Below are positions 18,648 to 28,303 of a stretch of DNA of 64,000 bases, in pieces; positions within the stretch are counted from its first letter, which is position 1; each line of letters begins with the position of its first letter. The notes below the pieces were generated by a model. It did not search any database and was not told the DNA's origin. It saw only the letters and a program-made list of their open reading frames with translations. A program made the position numbers and the translations under genes. Source of the DNA: Synechococcus sp. MVIR-18-1 (GTDB taxonomy: Bacteria > Cyanobacteriota > Cyanobacteriia > PCC-6307 > Cyanobiaceae). Location: NCBI RefSeq assembly GCF_014279835.1, contig NZ_CP047942.1:1364001-1428000 (forward strand). The letters are read 5' to 3'.

Positions 18648-19064
18648 TTTCACTTGACCAAGAAACACGGTGTGATCACCATGGGCAAGTTCCCCCACGA
18701 GCTCACACTCCACGGCACCCAGAGCATCCTTCAGGATCGGTAAACCCAGCTCGCCCGTTGTAAAAGGTGCGGCATCAAAGCGTCCGCCAACCGCTTGCTG
18801 GGGCTTGAAAAACACAGCAGCTAAATCCTTCTGATCGGCTGCCAACACATTGAGGGAGAAGCGGCGCGTGCGTTGAATCATGCCGTTGCTGGTGCTATCA
18901 GCACGAACAGCCATCACCACGAGGGGTGGATCGAACGATCCCTGAGTCACCCAACTAGCGGTGAACCCGTTGACTTGATCCCCTTCTGCAACCCCACAGA
19001 TGAACAAGCCATGGGGAATTTTTCTAAGAAGGGTTTTCTTGGCGTCGAGATCGAGCGACATCAT
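18579..19064 (-). CDS. Flavin reductase-like (split-barrel FMN) protein
   Basis: About 161 residues with the split-barrel FMN-binding pattern of flavin reductases: IPHGLFICGV, VNGFTASWVTQGSFDPPLVVMAVR (phosphate/FMN loop), FSLNVLA, and VECELVGELAHGDHTVFLGQV. It probably reduces FMN with NAD(P)H or acts as an oxidoreductase partner. In cyanobacteria similar domains occur in flavodiiron proteins, but here it stands alone. The ATG at 19064 is chosen over 19085. Confidence 0.85.
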   Translation of the reverse strand: MMSLDLDAKKTLLRKIPHGLFICGVAEGDQVNGFTASWVTQGSFDPPLVVMAVRADSTSNGMIQRTRRFSLNVLAADQKDLAAVFFKPQQAVGGRFDAAPFTTGELGLPILKDALGAVECELVGELAHGDHTVFLGQVKSAVLHRDAAALELSSTGWQYGG

Positions 19065-19093
19065 GCATTCGAGGCGGACATCCAACTTAGGAG

Positions 19094-19324
19094 TCAGGGC
19101 TCAGACCGACGCCCAGGTCCGTAGTGACGCCACATGGAGGGAAGAAGAAGGATGACCACCACTGCAAGGAGATGGTGCCGAATCGCAAAAATCAGGCTGG
19201 TCAGCGTGATGTGATCCACCAGAAGCTGAAGCTCCACCCGTAGATCCAACAGAGCGAGAACGCCCAACAGCAGGGGAACCCAGCGTTGGGATGGAGAGCT
19301 GGGTGTGATGGCCAAATCACGCAC
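19094..19324 (-). CDS. Small membrane protein following secF
   Basis: A 76-residue product starting with a GTG at 19324 that overlaps the secF stop by a few bases (an earlier start at 19396 would run deep into secF). Two hydrophobic stretches are visible (WVPLLLGVLALLDL and ITLTSLIF...LLAVVVILLL), and a His-containing tail ends it. Its place at the end of pdhB-secD-secF suggests co-transcription. Function unknown. Confidence 0.68.
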   Translation of the reverse strand: MRDLAITPSSPSQRWVPLLLGVLALLDLRVELQLLVDHITLTSLIFAIRHHLLAVVVILLLPSMWRHYGPGRRSEP

Positions 19325-20318
19325 CTGCCGTGCCTTGTCTTGGCCAAATACTGAGAAGGGAAGGGGCAAGAGCAATGCTCGACCAGCTGCCCACAATCAC
19401 GCCAATCGCAAGCGCCACCGCAAACCAAAACAAGGTGGACCCACCAAACAGAATCAGACCCAAAAGGGGTAACAGGGTGGTGCCACTGGTGTAGATCGTG
19501 CGGGTGAGAGTCGCGGAAACGGCACGATCCACCTGAGCATCCAGGGGCAGGTCACCGTCTTCACGTTGTCGTTCGCGGATGCGATCAAACACCACCACGG
19601 TGTCATTCACGGAGTAGCCGGCGATGGTGAGGAGTGAAACGGCAAACAAACTGTCGACTTCCAAACCGCTGATCAGTCCAAGCCAGGCGAAGACTCCACA
19701 AACGATCAACACGTCATGGCCTAAGGCCACGAGGGCAAGAACGGCATAACGACCGTCGTAACGAATGCTGATGTAAAGAGCGATGCCGGCAAACGCCACC
19801 AGCAACGAGATCAAGCTGCTGCGCAGCAACTGACCACCAAGACTGGGGCCAATCGTGTCAACCGATTGGCCACCCACTTCAAAGGGACCAGCGATGGGCT
19901 CAACAGCCTCGATCACGGCCTGCCCCTGTGAGGCGGTTAAAGCGGGCATGCGCAAGACAACCGATTCACCTCGGTCGAGCAACTGCACCCGAGCCGAAGC
20001 GAGATTAGGCAGGGTGTTGGCGTCTTGATCACGACCTTCAGCAGGCAACGTGAGGCTTCCAAGCGTCTGCTGGATATCGATGGCCCTGATGTCTTGGCAA
20101 TTGTCTTTGCACAAGCGCTCGAGCTGGATTTTGGTTCCACCTGTGAAATCGAGTCCAGGCCTTAAGGGGGAACGAATCTGAGGATTCGTCCAGCTCAGCA
20201 CCAAACCCAGCGCGCTGAGCGACAGCACAATCACGGAGATCAACCAAACCTTGCGCCGTTGTCGACTCAGAGGAAAACGCAAAGGGCGTTCTTGACCAGT
20301 TGGGGAGGACACAGCCAT
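19317..20318 (-). CDS. secF: Protein translocase subunit SecF
   Basis: A 333-residue membrane protein of the RND superfamily, partner of SecD in the SecDF complex that uses proton motive force to finish protein export. It has an N-terminal helix (WLISVIVLSLSALGLVLSW), the PGLDFTGGTKIQL motif, the periplasmic domain, then five helices with GYSVNDTVVVFDRIRE and a conserved TRTIYTSGTTLLPL segment. It lies three bases after secD on the same strand. Confidence 0.96.
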   Translation of the reverse strand: MAVSSPTGQERPLRFPLSRQRRKVWLISVIVLSLSALGLVLSWTNPQIRSPLRPGLDFTGGTKIQLERLCKDNCQDIRAIDIQQTLGSLTLPAEGRDQDANTLPNLASARVQLLDRGESVVLRMPALTASQGQAVIEAVEPIAGPFEVGGQSVDTIGPSLGGQLLRSSLISLLVAFAGIALYISIRYDGRYAVLALVALGHDVLIVCGVFAWLGLISGLEVDSLFAVSLLTIAGYSVNDTVVVFDRIRERQREDGDLPLDAQVDRAVSATLTRTIYTSGTTLLPLLGLILFGGSTLFWFAVALAIGVIVGSWSSIALAPSLLSIWPRQGTAGA

Positions 20319-20321
20319 GGC

Positions 20322-21812
20322 TCAAACAGCGGAGGAAGGCAGCTGCCTTGCGGGCAGAAAATTGGTTGGACGGCGCAGCGATTGGTAGCTCATCAAGAAG
20401 CGCAAGAGCGTGCGCGTGCAGGTCAGTGCCGTGAACAAACTGAGCAGAACACCGATTCCAAGCGTTGCTGCAAAACCTTTCACCAAGCCCGTCCCGAGGA
20501 AAAACAGCGCAGCGCAACTAATCAGCGTGGTGATGTGACCATCAACGATCGAGGAGAAAGCTTGAGAGAAGCCTGTTTCGATCGATCGGATCAAGGTGTT
20601 GCCTCGACGTAATTCGTCTTTGATGCGCTCAAAGATCAACACGTTGGCATCCACTGCCATACCAATACTGAGGATGAATCCGGCCGTTCCAGGCAATGTA
20701 AGGGTCACTCCGATCAGCTCATAGGCCGCCAGGTTGAACAGGGCGTAAAGACTGAGTGCCAGCACAGCCACGACACCTGCAAGTCGATAAACGAGCAGCA
20801 TGAAAATGGCGACCAACACCAAACCCGCAAGTGCGGCGATCAGGCTGCGACGCACATTTTCAGCGCCAAGACTGGGTCCAATCGTGCGCACCTCAAGGAT
20901 TTCTACCGGCAAAGGGAGGGAACCTCCGCGAATTTTGACTTCTAGGTCGCGAGCCTCTTCTGCGGTGAAGTTTCCAGTGATAACAGCGGAGCCTCCTGTA
21001 ATGCCAGCGGCTTTGAACTGCTCACCCACGCCCGCTTCGCTAATTGAGGACCCATCAAGCACGATTCCGAGCAGACGCCCGGTGCCTGCGATTGAGCGGG
21101 TGAGCTCTGCAAATTTGTCACCACCCTCTCGATTGAAAGTGAGCGTCACTTCCCAGCTACTGCCGTTTTGCTGCTGTTGACGCCCAGCAGTGACGAGATC
21201 CTTACCGGTGAGGCCCGCCGGCTCGAACCGATCCACAATTTCTTCGTTGGCACGAGCCAGGAGTTGTTCCAGCTGCTCTTGTTCAGAATCAGCAGTTCCT
21301 TCAAGACCCAACTCTTTTTGGGCCTTGGCTAACTGCTCAGGGGAGGGGCCATCGTTTTGATCGCCTGAATCAGAGTTGTCCTTGCTTTTGTTCAACTCCA
21401 GCACGCTTTCCAATTGAGCTCTTAACTGCATCAATCCACGCAATTCCTCATCAGTGCCAGGTTTCTGCGCTCTGAACTCAAGCAACGCTGTACTTCCAAG
21501 AACTTCAGCTGCTCGGGTGGGATCAGTTTCTCCAGGAAGTTGTAAAACCAATTGATTGTCTCCAACGGTTTGGAGAGTCGACTCGGCCACACCCAAGCCG
21601 TTGACGCGGCGATCCAGCACGGCCTTCACGGCTTCCAGCTGCTCGGGTTTCACTTTGGTGATTTCACCGGAGGGCTGCACTTCCAAAGTGAGTTGACTCC
21701 CACCACGGAGATCTAAGCCAAGCTCTAGAGGAAAACCGGGACTGATAAGGACAGATCCGGCAGCGATGGCCAGAGCGAGGATGAGGGCGAACCACCCTTG
21801 TTGACGGGCCAT
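20322..21812 (-). CDS. secD: Protein translocase subunit SecD
   Basis: A 496-residue RND-type membrane protein. The N-terminal helix is followed by LELGLDLRGGSQLTLEV (D1 motif), a large periplasmic P1 region with a Gln/Glu-rich insertion near residues 140-200, and the C-terminal membrane block with GMAVDANVLIFERIKDELR. Together with SecF it pulls substrates through SecYEG, in plasma and thylakoid membranes. pdhB precedes it by three bases. Confidence 0.96.
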   Translation of the reverse strand: MARQQGWFALILALAIAAGSVLISPGFPLELGLDLRGGSQLTLEVQPSGEITKVKPEQLEAVKAVLDRRVNGLGVAESTLQTVGDNQLVLQLPGETDPTRAAEVLGSTALLEFRAQKPGTDEELRGLMQLRAQLESVLELNKSKDNSDSGDQNDGPSPEQLAKAQKELGLEGTADSEQEQLEQLLARANEEIVDRFEPAGLTGKDLVTAGRQQQQNGSSWEVTLTFNREGGDKFAELTRSIAGTGRLLGIVLDGSSISEAGVGEQFKAAGITGGSAVITGNFTAEEARDLEVKIRGGSLPLPVEILEVRTIGPSLGAENVRRSLIAALAGLVLVAIFMLLVYRLAGVVAVLALSLYALFNLAAYELIGVTLTLPGTAGFILSIGMAVDANVLIFERIKDELRRGNTLIRSIETGFSQAFSSIVDGHITTLISCAALFFLGTGLVKGFAATLGIGVLLSLFTALTCTRTLLRFLMSYQSLRRPTNFLPARQLPSSAV

Positions 21813-21815
21813 GAA

Positions 21816-22799
21816 TCAGAGCCCCTTGCGCACGATGGCCTGGGCCGTTTCCACGATTTGATGGGGCTGGATAATCGTCAGATTTTCAAGATTGCCGTTG
21901 TACGGCGTGGGAATGTCCTGGCTGGACAAGCGAATTGGCCGGGCATCGAGATCGTCGAAGCAGTGCTCCGTGATCAGGGCAATCAATTCAGCACCGATTC
22001 CGCCTGTTTTCATGCACTCCTCCACCACGATCACGCGATGGGTCTTCCGGATCGATTTGGCAATTGTTGCCATATCGAACGGCTTAAGACTGATCAGGTC
22101 GATCAACTCAACACTGATGCCATCCGCTTCCAGCTGCTCCACCGCTTTCAAGCAATGGTGGCGCATGCGTGAGTAAGTCAGGATCGTGACGTCGCTGCCT
22201 TCTTGCACTAGATCGGCTTGATCTAAAGCACAGATGTAATCACCATCTGGCAATTCTTCTGTGAGGTTGTAGAGCAACACGTGCTCAAAGAAGAGCACAG
22301 GGTTGTTGTCGCGGATCGCAGCCTTCATCAGCCCCTTGGCATTGGTAGGCGTGCTGCAAGCCACAATCTTGATGCCAGGGACGGCATGGAAATAGGCCTC
22401 AAGGCGCTGACTATGTTCTGCTCCCAGCTGACGGCCCACACCGCCTGGTCCACGCACCACTGTGGGAATCGTGAAATTGCCGCCACTTGTGTAACGCAGC
22501 ATCCCCATGTTGTTGGAGATCTGATTGAACGCCAAAAGTAGGAAGCCCATGTTCATGCCTTCCACGATTGGCCTCAGGCCTGTCATGGCTGCACCAACAG
22601 CCATGCCCGTGAAACTGTTTTCAGCAATTGGCGTGTCGAGCACACGCAACTCACCGTATTTCTCGTAAAGGTCCTTTGTGACCTTGTAAGAGCCGCCGTA
22701 TTGACCGACGTCTTCACCCATCACGCAAACGTGGGGGTCTCGGGCCATCTCCTCGTCGATGGCCTCACGAAGTGCGTTGAAGAGAAGAGTCCCTGCCAC
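21816..22799 (-). CDS. pdhB: Pyruvate dehydrogenase E1 beta subunit
   Basis: A 327-residue transketolase-like beta subunit. The N-terminus [31 protein letters not shown] with [14 protein letters not shown] is the thiamine-diphosphate contact region; [10 protein letters not shown]-like and [15 protein letters not shown] segments follow, then the C-terminal LLDLISLKP-like motif ([13 protein letters not shown]). It joins with PdhA to decarboxylate pyruvate to acetyl-CoA via E2. It is followed immediately by secD, an order I recall from marine picocyanobacteria. The alpha subunit is not in the window. Confidence 0.96.
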   Translation of the reverse strand: MAGTLLFNALREAIDEEMARDPHVCVMGEDVGQYGGSYKVTKDLYEKYGELRVLDTPIAENSFTGMAVGAAMTGLRPIVEGMNMGFLLLAFNQISNNMGMLRYTSGGNFTIPTVVRGPGGVGRQLGAEHSQRLEAYFHAVPGIKIVACSTPTNAKGLMKAAIRDNNPVLFFEHVLLYNLTEELPDGDYICALDQADLVQEGSDVTILTYSRMRHHCLKAVEQLEADGISVELIDLISLKPFDMATIAKSIRKTHRVIVVEECMKTGGIGAELIALITEHCFDDLDARPIRLSSQDIPTPYNGNLENLTIIQPHQIVETAQAIVRKGL

Positions 22800-22861
22800 G
22801 GCTTTTCTGCAATCCCGGCCAAGCCGGCGTGAGTGGCCAAGCTATCTCAGCAACGAAAAAA

Positions 22862-22957
22862 TCAGCCCCCTGCAGCAAACGTCGTGAGCAAGAGCACCGA
22901 GAGAAGCAACCCCGGAGAAAGCAGCAGGATCAGCTGACCAAGATCGTGGGGAGTCAT
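22862..22957 (-). CDS. 31-residue hydrophobic microprotein in the pdhB leader
   Basis: A complete 31-codon frame with ATG at 22957 and TGA at 22862-22864. The product has a short polar N-terminus (MTPHDLGQ) and a single strong hydrophobic stretch with Leu runs and a PG kink, ending TTFAAGG, like a one-helix membrane protein. It sits between the DUF3082 gene and pdhB. A short hairpin (AACTGC/GCAGTT, 22965-22981) lies just before the ATG, and no Shine-Dalgarno is obvious, so expression is not certain. Not recognised as a known photosystem small subunit. Confidence 0.45.
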   Translation of the reverse strand: MTPHDLGQLILLLSPGLLLSVLLLTTFAAGG

Positions 22958-22999
22958 TACCAATAACTGCCTATAGCAGTTCAGGACAGTGATCTGAGG

Positions 23000-23317
23000 C
23001 TAGACAGCATCAGCTTCTTTGCCTGTGAAAAGACTGCGAAGAAACACCAAAAACAGGCCAACACCAATAAAAGCAAAGCTGAATGTGGCCAGGAAACACA
23101 TGCCGGTAAACAGCGTCTTTAGCGCTGAGGTGATGCTTTGAGCGATGGCAGAACTGGACGTTGATGGATGCTTTGCGAAATAGGCCACCATCCCTTTGCT
23201 TAGACCCAGGCTGAGCCAGCTCAACATCAAGCTTGTCAACGAGCCCGAAAGGAAACTGATTGGCCCCTTCTTGCGTTCTGAAGGTGCCTCTGGCGTTTGG
23301 CTGTCATTGCTGGTCAT
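23000..23317 (-). CDS. DUF3082-like membrane protein
   Basis: A 105-residue protein whose ATG at 23317 overlaps the ispE stop (ATGA), which fixes the start. A polar N-terminus ([17 protein letters not shown]) precedes membrane-associated helices ([21 protein letters not shown] and [19 protein letters not shown]). This matches my memory of the cyanobacterial and plastid DUF3082 family; function unknown. Confidence 0.78.
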   Translation of the reverse strand: MTSNDSQTPEAPSERKKGPISFLSGSLTSLMLSWLSLGLSKGMVAYFAKHPSTSSSAIAQSITSALKTLFTGMCFLATFSFAFIGVGLFLVFLRSLFTGKEADAV

Positions 23318-24246
23318 GGCATCAGCTTGGCGCCATGAGCCACGAATGAACAACTCCATGCATCCAAACCGGCCTCAACGAAGGAATCACGCGCTGCATT
23401 CAGAGCCTGATCAGCATCCAAGCGATTTGGGAATAGGGCGAAGCAGCTAGGGCCGGAACCACTCATCGCTGTTCTCAGTTGGCCGGGAAGATTTTGGAGC
23501 AAACGCAGTGACGTTTGCACTGAGGCTGTTTGAGGTGCCACAACATCCTGCAAATCATTGCGAAGCGGCGGTGGCTCAGCCGCTCGCAGGGGGTTCAACC
23601 ACGACGCTGCACGCAGATCCTGCCGCCGTTGTGCAAAAGCCTTTTCACCACTTAAATAGTGGTCGCCCTTGAGACGACGACACTCGCCATAGGCCCAGGG
23701 CGTCGAAACACTGACGCTGGGATCTTTCACCAGCACCACCCCTAAAGACTGCGCTGCAGCCGGGACGGATTCCAGACATTCGCCTCGACCGAAGCAGAGC
23801 TGAATCCCACCGGCAAGACAAAACGGCATATCGGAGCCAAGTTCAGCGGCCATGGCTCGTAAAGAGTCCTCGGTGTGTCCGAGCCCCCAGAGCGTATTGA
23901 GCGCCAGAAGAGCTGCAGCACCATCACTCGAACCTCCGGCAAGACCAGCGCCAATGGGGATCCGTTTGCGCAGATGCAGGTGAGCGCCAAGCTCATTGAA
24001 ACCAGACCGCTGCCGGAGCAGTTCGGCGGCACGCATCACCAGATTGTCGCTGCCGCAACTGAGTCCAGGCTGATCACAGCTCAGTTGAATCAAGCCATCA
24101 GCGCTGTTCGAACAGTCCAGTTGATCAGCGAGGTCGATGCTTTGCATCACCATCGCCAATTCATGAAACCCATCCGAGCGCTGACCGAGCACCTCAAGAT
24201 GAAGATTGATTTTGGCGGGAGCGGTGACGCGAACGGTGGCGGTCAT
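23314..24246 (-). CDS. ispE: 4-diphosphocytidyl-2-C-methyl-D-erythritol kinase
   Basis: A 310-residue GHMP kinase. The N-terminus [24 protein letters not shown] is the IspE substrate signature; the GHMP ATP motif is [17 protein letters not shown] near residue 96; [11 protein letters not shown] and a C-terminal [12 protein letters not shown] complete it. It phosphorylates CDP-methylerythritol in the MEP isoprenoid pathway, which supplies carotenoids, phytol and quinone tails. It lies four bases after rsmA and overlaps DUF3082 by four. Confidence 0.95.
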   Translation of the reverse strand: MTATVRVTAPAKINLHLEVLGQRSDGFHELAMVMQSIDLADQLDCSNSADGLIQLSCDQPGLSCGSDNLVMRAAELLRQRSGFNELGAHLHLRKRIPIGAGLAGGSSDGAAALLALNTLWGLGHTEDSLRAMAAELGSDMPFCLAGGIQLCFGRGECLESVPAAAQSLGVVLVKDPSVSVSTPWAYGECRRLKGDHYLSGEKAFAQRRQDLRAASWLNPLRAAEPPPLRNDLQDVVAPQTASVQTSLRLLQNLPGQLRTAMSGSGPSCFALFPNRLDADQALNAARDSFVEAGLDAWSCSFVAHGAKLMP

Positions 24247-24250
24247 CCGA

Positions 24251-25084
24251 TCAAGCAGCAGAGTCCAACTGATTCAAACCTTTCGCTAAGGCAACCCAGG
24301 CATCTGGTGCCACGTCCTGGGGTCGTTGCTGAAGGCTGATGCCGGCCTCTTCTGCCAACGATTGCAAGTGGTCTGGGGAACACACCGGGGCCAGGGTGTT
24401 GCGCAGCATTTTGCGGCGGCTCAAGAAAGCCATCTTCAGCAACCGTTCCACCCCACGGGCTAAGGCAGCGCTGGGCCGCAGCTCAGGAGGAAAGGGATCG
24501 ATGCAGATCACCTCCGACTGCACTTTGGGGGGTGGCTGAAAGCAGCGGGGGGGCACTGGGCAGACGTGGCTGCACCGTCCCAATAGCTGCATGCGCACAC
24601 TCAAAGCACTGAAATTGCTATGCCCAGGACGAGCACGAATGCGTTGAGCAACCTCATGCTGAACGAGTAAAACCAGTCGTTGATACGAGGGATCGACGGG
24701 ACGATCGAGACGACCGATCAAACGATCTAGTAGGGGTCCGGTGATGTTGTAAGGGATATTGGCCACAACTTTGTCGGCAGGAACCCCATCGGATAGGTCC
24801 AAGGGAACGGACAACACATCTCCCTCACGCAAGGAGAACTTTGGATGGCGTCCAAAGGTCTGCTGAAGCCCAGCGACGAGGTCACGGTCAAGCTCCACTG
24901 CATGGATCGCAGCTGCCGCTGAGGCCAGGAGACGATCGGTCAGAGCCCCGCGACCGGGACCCACCTCAAGGACGCGATCCCCGTCTTCTAGTTCGGCGGC
25001 CTCAACGATTCGATCCAGCACTCGCTCATTGATCAGCCAGTGCTGGCCAAAACGCTTGCGGGCCGTGTGCCCTGAAAAAGTCAT
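24251..25084 (-). CDS. rsmA: 16S rRNA dimethyladenosine transferase
   Basis: A 277-residue KsgA/RsmA methyltransferase. It has the N-terminal [11 protein letters not shown], motif [16 protein letters not shown], the [14 protein letters not shown] motif (NIPY catalytic), and [12 protein letters not shown] near the end. It dimethylates two adjacent adenines in helix 45 of 16S rRNA. The ATG at 25084 is preferred over an upstream GTG at 25093. First gene of the rsmA-ispE-DUF3082 operon. Confidence 0.95.
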   Translation of the reverse strand: MTFSGHTARKRFGQHWLINERVLDRIVEAAELEDGDRVLEVGPGRGALTDRLLASAAAAIHAVELDRDLVAGLQQTFGRHPKFSLREGDVLSVPLDLSDGVPADKVVANIPYNITGPLLDRLIGRLDRPVDPSYQRLVLLVQHEVAQRIRARPGHSNFSALSVRMQLLGRCSHVCPVPPRCFQPPPKVQSEVICIDPFPPELRPSAALARGVERLLKMAFLSRRKMLRNTLAPVCSPDHLQSLAEEAGISLQQRPQDVAPDAWVALAKGLNQLDSAA

Positions 25085-25146
25085 GACATTCACAGCGTTG
25101 ATTCACTGTGCCCTATGCAGGATTGATCGACTGGGGCGACGGCGTG

Positions 25147-25761
25147 ATGGCAAAGGTTCCTGTGGTTTGCATCACTGGCCCTTCCGCGGTTGGGAAAACC
25201 AGCTTCACCCTGGCCCTGGCACAAGCACTGGGCACTATTGGGCTTGAAGTGCTCGTGATCTGCTGCGATGACTACTACAGGCACCACTGGCGCCCTCACC
25301 CACGCTTTGGATTCGACACAGCGGCAGCTATCGACATCGACGCGTTGCGCGCTGAGCTGGATGAGGTCAAGCACCACACTGCAAGCAGCTTGCGCACCTA
25401 CGACATGGGCACGCGTGATGTAGCGCGCAAACCGCTGAACCAGAGCTACCAGCTTGTCTTGCTCGAAGGAGCCTATGGACCGCAAGAGCTGCTCGACGAT
25501 GGCTCGATCACAGCACTGTTTTATCTCGAAGCACCCTTGCTGCTGCGCATGATTCGACGGCTACGACGAGATCAACAAGAGCGCGGTCGTCATCCAATTC
25601 AGATCATCCAACACATGCTGATGCACATGATTCCTGGTGAATGGAGTTTTATCCGCCCACTGCGATCGGTCTCGGGGCTTGTCATCACCAACCCACGCCA
25701 GGGACAAGTGGCTGCGATTGCGCTCATCCAGGCCCTGATGACTGAATCATCAGCAAGGTGA
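25147..25761 (+). CDS. Uridine kinase/phosphoribulokinase-family P-loop kinase
   Basis: A 204-residue protein with Walker A GPSAVGKTS at residues 9-17, a DDYYRHHW segment typical of the uridine-kinase/PRK superfamily, and RRLRRDQQERGR in the lid region. The family transfers phosphate to nucleosides or sugars; the substrate is not determined. ATG 25147 (MAKVPVV) puts the P-loop in its usual place near the N-terminus. It ends against the convergent YraN-like gene. Confidence 0.8.
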   Translation: MAKVPVVCITGPSAVGKTSFTLALAQALGTIGLEVLVICCDDYYRHHWRPHPRFGFDTAAAIDIDALRAELDEVKHHTASSLRTYDMGTRDVARKPLNQSYQLVLLEGAYGPQELLDDGSITALFYLEAPLLLRMIRRLRRDQQERGRHPIQIIQHMLMHMIPGEWSFIRPLRSVSGLVITNPRQGQVAAIALIQALMTESSAR

Positions 25762-26184
25762 TCACCGACTCATGTGATCGAGACCGTCGATGCGGATCCA
25801 ACGCACGCAATGTCTGTGCACTGGAAGTGCGACGAGAGCCAGCACAACTTCGAAATAGCAGGTCTCACTCCAGGGGTTGGCGGATTGCCAGCAAGACACA
25901 CTGCGAGCCAGACGCCTCCGTTTGGCTTGATGAAATGCAGCGAGACCCCAGCCATCCAACCCTGAACGGCGACGCGCCTTCACCTCAACAACCAAAATTC
26001 GATTGTTCAGGAAAGACTGTTTCAACAAAAGCAGATCAATTTCTCCATACCGACAGCTCCAGTTCTGCTCCAGCAAGCGCCATCCATGACGCAGCAAGAT
26101 TTCTTTCGCATAGTGCTCTGCTTGAGCTCCTTGCAGTTGAGAGTGAGGCAACAAGGTATGGCAGTACAACGTGCTCTCAACCAT
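25762..26184 (-). CDS. YraN/UPF0102 family endonuclease-fold protein
   Basis: A ~140-residue protein with the UPF0102 pattern: G-AEHYAKEILLRHGWRLLEQNWSCRYGEIDLLLL, then ILVVEVKARRR. The Glu-Ile-Asp and Glu-x-Lys residues form the restriction-endonuclease-like PD-(D/E)xK site. Cellular role is unclear, with proposed links to DNA repair or Holliday junctions. The ATG at 26184 is chosen over a GTG at 26199. Cys residues here are unusual but not informative. Confidence 0.86.
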   Translation of the reverse strand: MVESTLYCHTLLPHSQLQGAQAEHYAKEILLRHGWRLLEQNWSCRYGEIDLLLLKQSFLNNRILVVEVKARRRSGLDGWGLAAFHQAKRRRLARSVSCWQSANPWSETCYFEVVLALVALPVHRHCVRWIRIDGLDHMSR

Positions 26185-26250
26185 TCCCCCGCTCAGCACG
26201 ATTGAAGGACGGCGCTTGGGGGCTATAACTCTTCAAAGCTAAATCTTCGT

Positions 26251-26865
26251 ATGCGCATTGCGATTAGTGGCACACATTCACAGGGAAAAAGCACATTCGT
26301 GCACGACTGGATTAAGCGACATCATCACTACATTCGCGAAGAAGAACCTTTTCGAGCATTGCATAGAGAAGGCTATGATATTCGCTTTCGCCAAGAAAGC
26401 ACCAGACTTCACAACGGAATCCAGATGTATTACAACATAAGCAGATTGATGCATTACCAGCAGGAAAGTGACTGCGTTATTTTTGATCGCTGCCCAGTTG
26501 ATTACATCGCATATTCACAATACACAGCCAATCATAAAACCACCGATATCGACAACGATTTTGTTGAATCACTAGCGGCAAGAGTGCGAAACTCTCTTCA
26601 ACAACTTGATCTAATAATCTTCTTACCGATTACAGAGCATTGGCCAATTGCGATGGAAAATGACGGAATTCGTCCGATTGATCTCCCTTATCGCGACGAA
26701 GTTGATTCCATCTTTAAACAAATTTATAGGGATCAGCGGTTTTCTTTGATGCCAAGCAATCATCCACCAGTCTTGATTGAGCTTTGGGGCGCTAGAGACG
26801 ATCGTCTAGACAGCTTGGATCAGGCGATTCAAGACGAAAAAAACAAACCGATCCAAAAGTCCTAG
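26251..26865 (+). CDS. P-loop NTPase (AAA/thymidylate-kinase-like)
   Basis: A 204-residue protein with Walker A GTHSQGKST at residues 7-15 and an acidic VIFDRCPVDYIAYSQYT segment resembling the Walker B/substrate region of nucleotide and nicotinamide-riboside kinases. The sequence is AT-richer than its neighbours and may be a later arrival. I infer a small-molecule kinase or NTPase but cannot name the substrate. Confidence 0.75.
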   Translation: MRIAISGTHSQGKSTFVHDWIKRHHHYIREEEPFRALHREGYDIRFRQESTRLHNGIQMYYNISRLMHYQQESDCVIFDRCPVDYIAYSQYTANHKTTDIDNDFVESLAARVRNSLQQLDLIIFLPITEHWPIAMENDGIRPIDLPYRDEVDSIFKQIYRDQRFSLMPSNHPPVLIELWGARDDRLDSLDQAIQDEKNKPIQKS

Positions 26866-26891
26866 GCTGAACAACAGTTGGTTCACTCCTA

Positions 26892-27371
26892 ATGCGATTG
26901 CGCTTGTTGGCTGCGCTGATGGTTCTTTGGGTCACGCTGGCCCTGCCGATGCAACCGGCATTCGCAGCGATGGATTACGCCAAGCAGGTGTTGATCGGAG
27001 CCGATTTTGCTAATCGGGAGATGCAAGGTGTGACGTTTAACCTCACCAACCTTCGAGAAGCTGACCTCTCGGGGAGTGATTTGCAGGGTGCCAGCCTTTA
27101 TGGGGCCAAACTTCAAGACGCCAATCTGAGCGACACCAATCTCCGTGACGCCACGCTTGATTCAGCGGTCTTTGATGGCACCAACCTCAGTAATGCAGTG
27201 TTGGAAGACGCGTTTGCATTCAACACGCGCTTCATCAACGTCACCATTACTGGCGCCGATTTCACCAATGTGCCTCTGCGCGCTGATGCGCTGAAAGTGT
27301 TGTGCGCCAACGCTGAGGGGGTGAACCCCGTCACCGGTCGAGACACGCGCGAAACCCTTGGCTGCTCATGA
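26892..27371 (+). CDS. Exported pentapeptide-repeat protein
   Basis: A 159-residue protein with a classical signal peptide (MRLRLLAALMVLWVTLALPM, cleavage after AFA) and about twelve A(D/N)LxX-type repeats between residues 45 and 125 (for example READLSGSDLQGASLYGAKL), forming a right-handed quadrilateral beta-helix. A C-terminal cap holds two Cys (VLCAN, LGCS). Such proteins in cyanobacteria are lumenal or periplasmic; function unknown. Its stop overlaps the next ATG. Confidence 0.9.
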   Translation: MRLRLLAALMVLWVTLALPMQPAFAAMDYAKQVLIGADFANREMQGVTFNLTNLREADLSGSDLQGASLYGAKLQDANLSDTNLRDATLDSAVFDGTNLSNAVLEDAFAFNTRFINVTITGADFTNVPLRADALKVLCANAEGVNPVTGRDTRETLGCS

Positions 27372-27793
27372 GCTTTGATCCCCGCAGCCTGGAGCGCCTG
27401 AAGGAGTTGGGCCGCTCCTTGCCTGAGCCGATTGCGCCGCCCCAACACACCACCAATCGCCCCGTGAAGGCGACCGAGAAGCGCCATCGCATTGAAACCG
27501 AAGACAATCCAGAACGCCTGTTTCAAGAGCTGATGAAAGCGAGCAGTGATGGCACTGTTCCCGAGCATTTGATGGCACGGCTCAAGGATGCTGAGCGCCA
27601 CATTGCGACTCAGAACAAAGTGAAAGCAAACGCGCAGACGCTGCCGTCATCGCAGACTCTCTCCAGACAACCGCTGCGCGGCGGCCAAGGAAAAACCACC
27701 CGTCCCACTCGCCCGAATGTGGCGGCTGGCAGCGAAGAAGAATCGCTTTACGTGGCGTTTGGGCAGCTTCTTCTGGAAGATGACGAAGACTGA
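27368..27793 (+). CDS. Conserved-looking hydrophilic protein
   Basis: A 141-residue protein starting MSFDPRSLERLKELGRSLP, with a low-complexity central region and an acidic C-terminus (ESLYVAFGQLLLEDDED). ATGA overlap with the pentapeptide gene and rlmH 33 bases downstream indicate an operon. No family recognised and no membrane segment. Confidence 0.72.
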   Translation: MSFDPRSLERLKELGRSLPEPIAPPQHTTNRPVKATEKRHRIETEDNPERLFQELMKASSDGTVPEHLMARLKDAERHIATQNKVKANAQTLPSSQTLSRQPLRGGQGKTTRPTRPNVAAGSEEESLYVAFGQLLLEDDED

Positions 27794-27826
27794 GTCCGAC
27801 TCCTGCATGCGTTTGGATCTCCAAGG

Positions 27827-28261
27827 ATGAATCCATCTCGCTGCCGCATTATCGCCATCGGGAAAGTTCGAAAGACCTGGGTTCAGGAAGGAATCGAGCT
27901 CTATCGCAAACGCCTTCCTGGACTCACAATCGTTGAGTTGCGGGATGGAAATCCTGAGAAAGAGGCTGACTTGATTCGTCAAACGCTGCGAAGCGATGAA
28001 TGGCCAGTGATGTTGATGGAACAGGGTGAAACCCTGACGTCGATCAGCTTTTCTGAGCGGCTCCGCAGCCTTGGATCGCAACGACTGGCCTTCGTGATTG
28101 GTGGTGCTGATGGATTAACAGCCGAGCTGAAAGCCCTGGCCCATTGGAAACTCAGCCTCTCACCGATGACATTCCCCCATGAGCTTGCAAGACTTCTCTT
28201 AATTGAACAATTGTTCAGAGCCCAAGCCATCCAGCAAGGGAGTCCCTATCACCGTGCCTAA
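27827..28261 (+). CDS. rlmH: 23S rRNA pseudouridine-1915 N3-methyltransferase
   Basis: A 144-residue SPOUT methyltransferase. [14 protein letters not shown] (SAM site) and the C-terminal [33 protein letters not shown] are the RlmH signatures. It methylates pseudouridine 1915 in helix 69 of the ribosome's large subunit. Length and C-terminus are complete. It closes the small operon with the pentapeptide-repeat gene. Confidence 0.96.
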   Translation: MNPSRCRIIAIGKVRKTWVQEGIELYRKRLPGLTIVELRDGNPEKEADLIRQTLRSDEWPVMLMEQGETLTSISFSERLRSLGSQRLAFVIGGADGLTAELKALAHWKLSLSPMTFPHELARLLLIEQLFRAQAIQQGSPYHRA

Positions 28262-28303
28262 GCAAGAGACACCATTGTTGGCCTACTGCTAAACCAAATC
28301 ATC

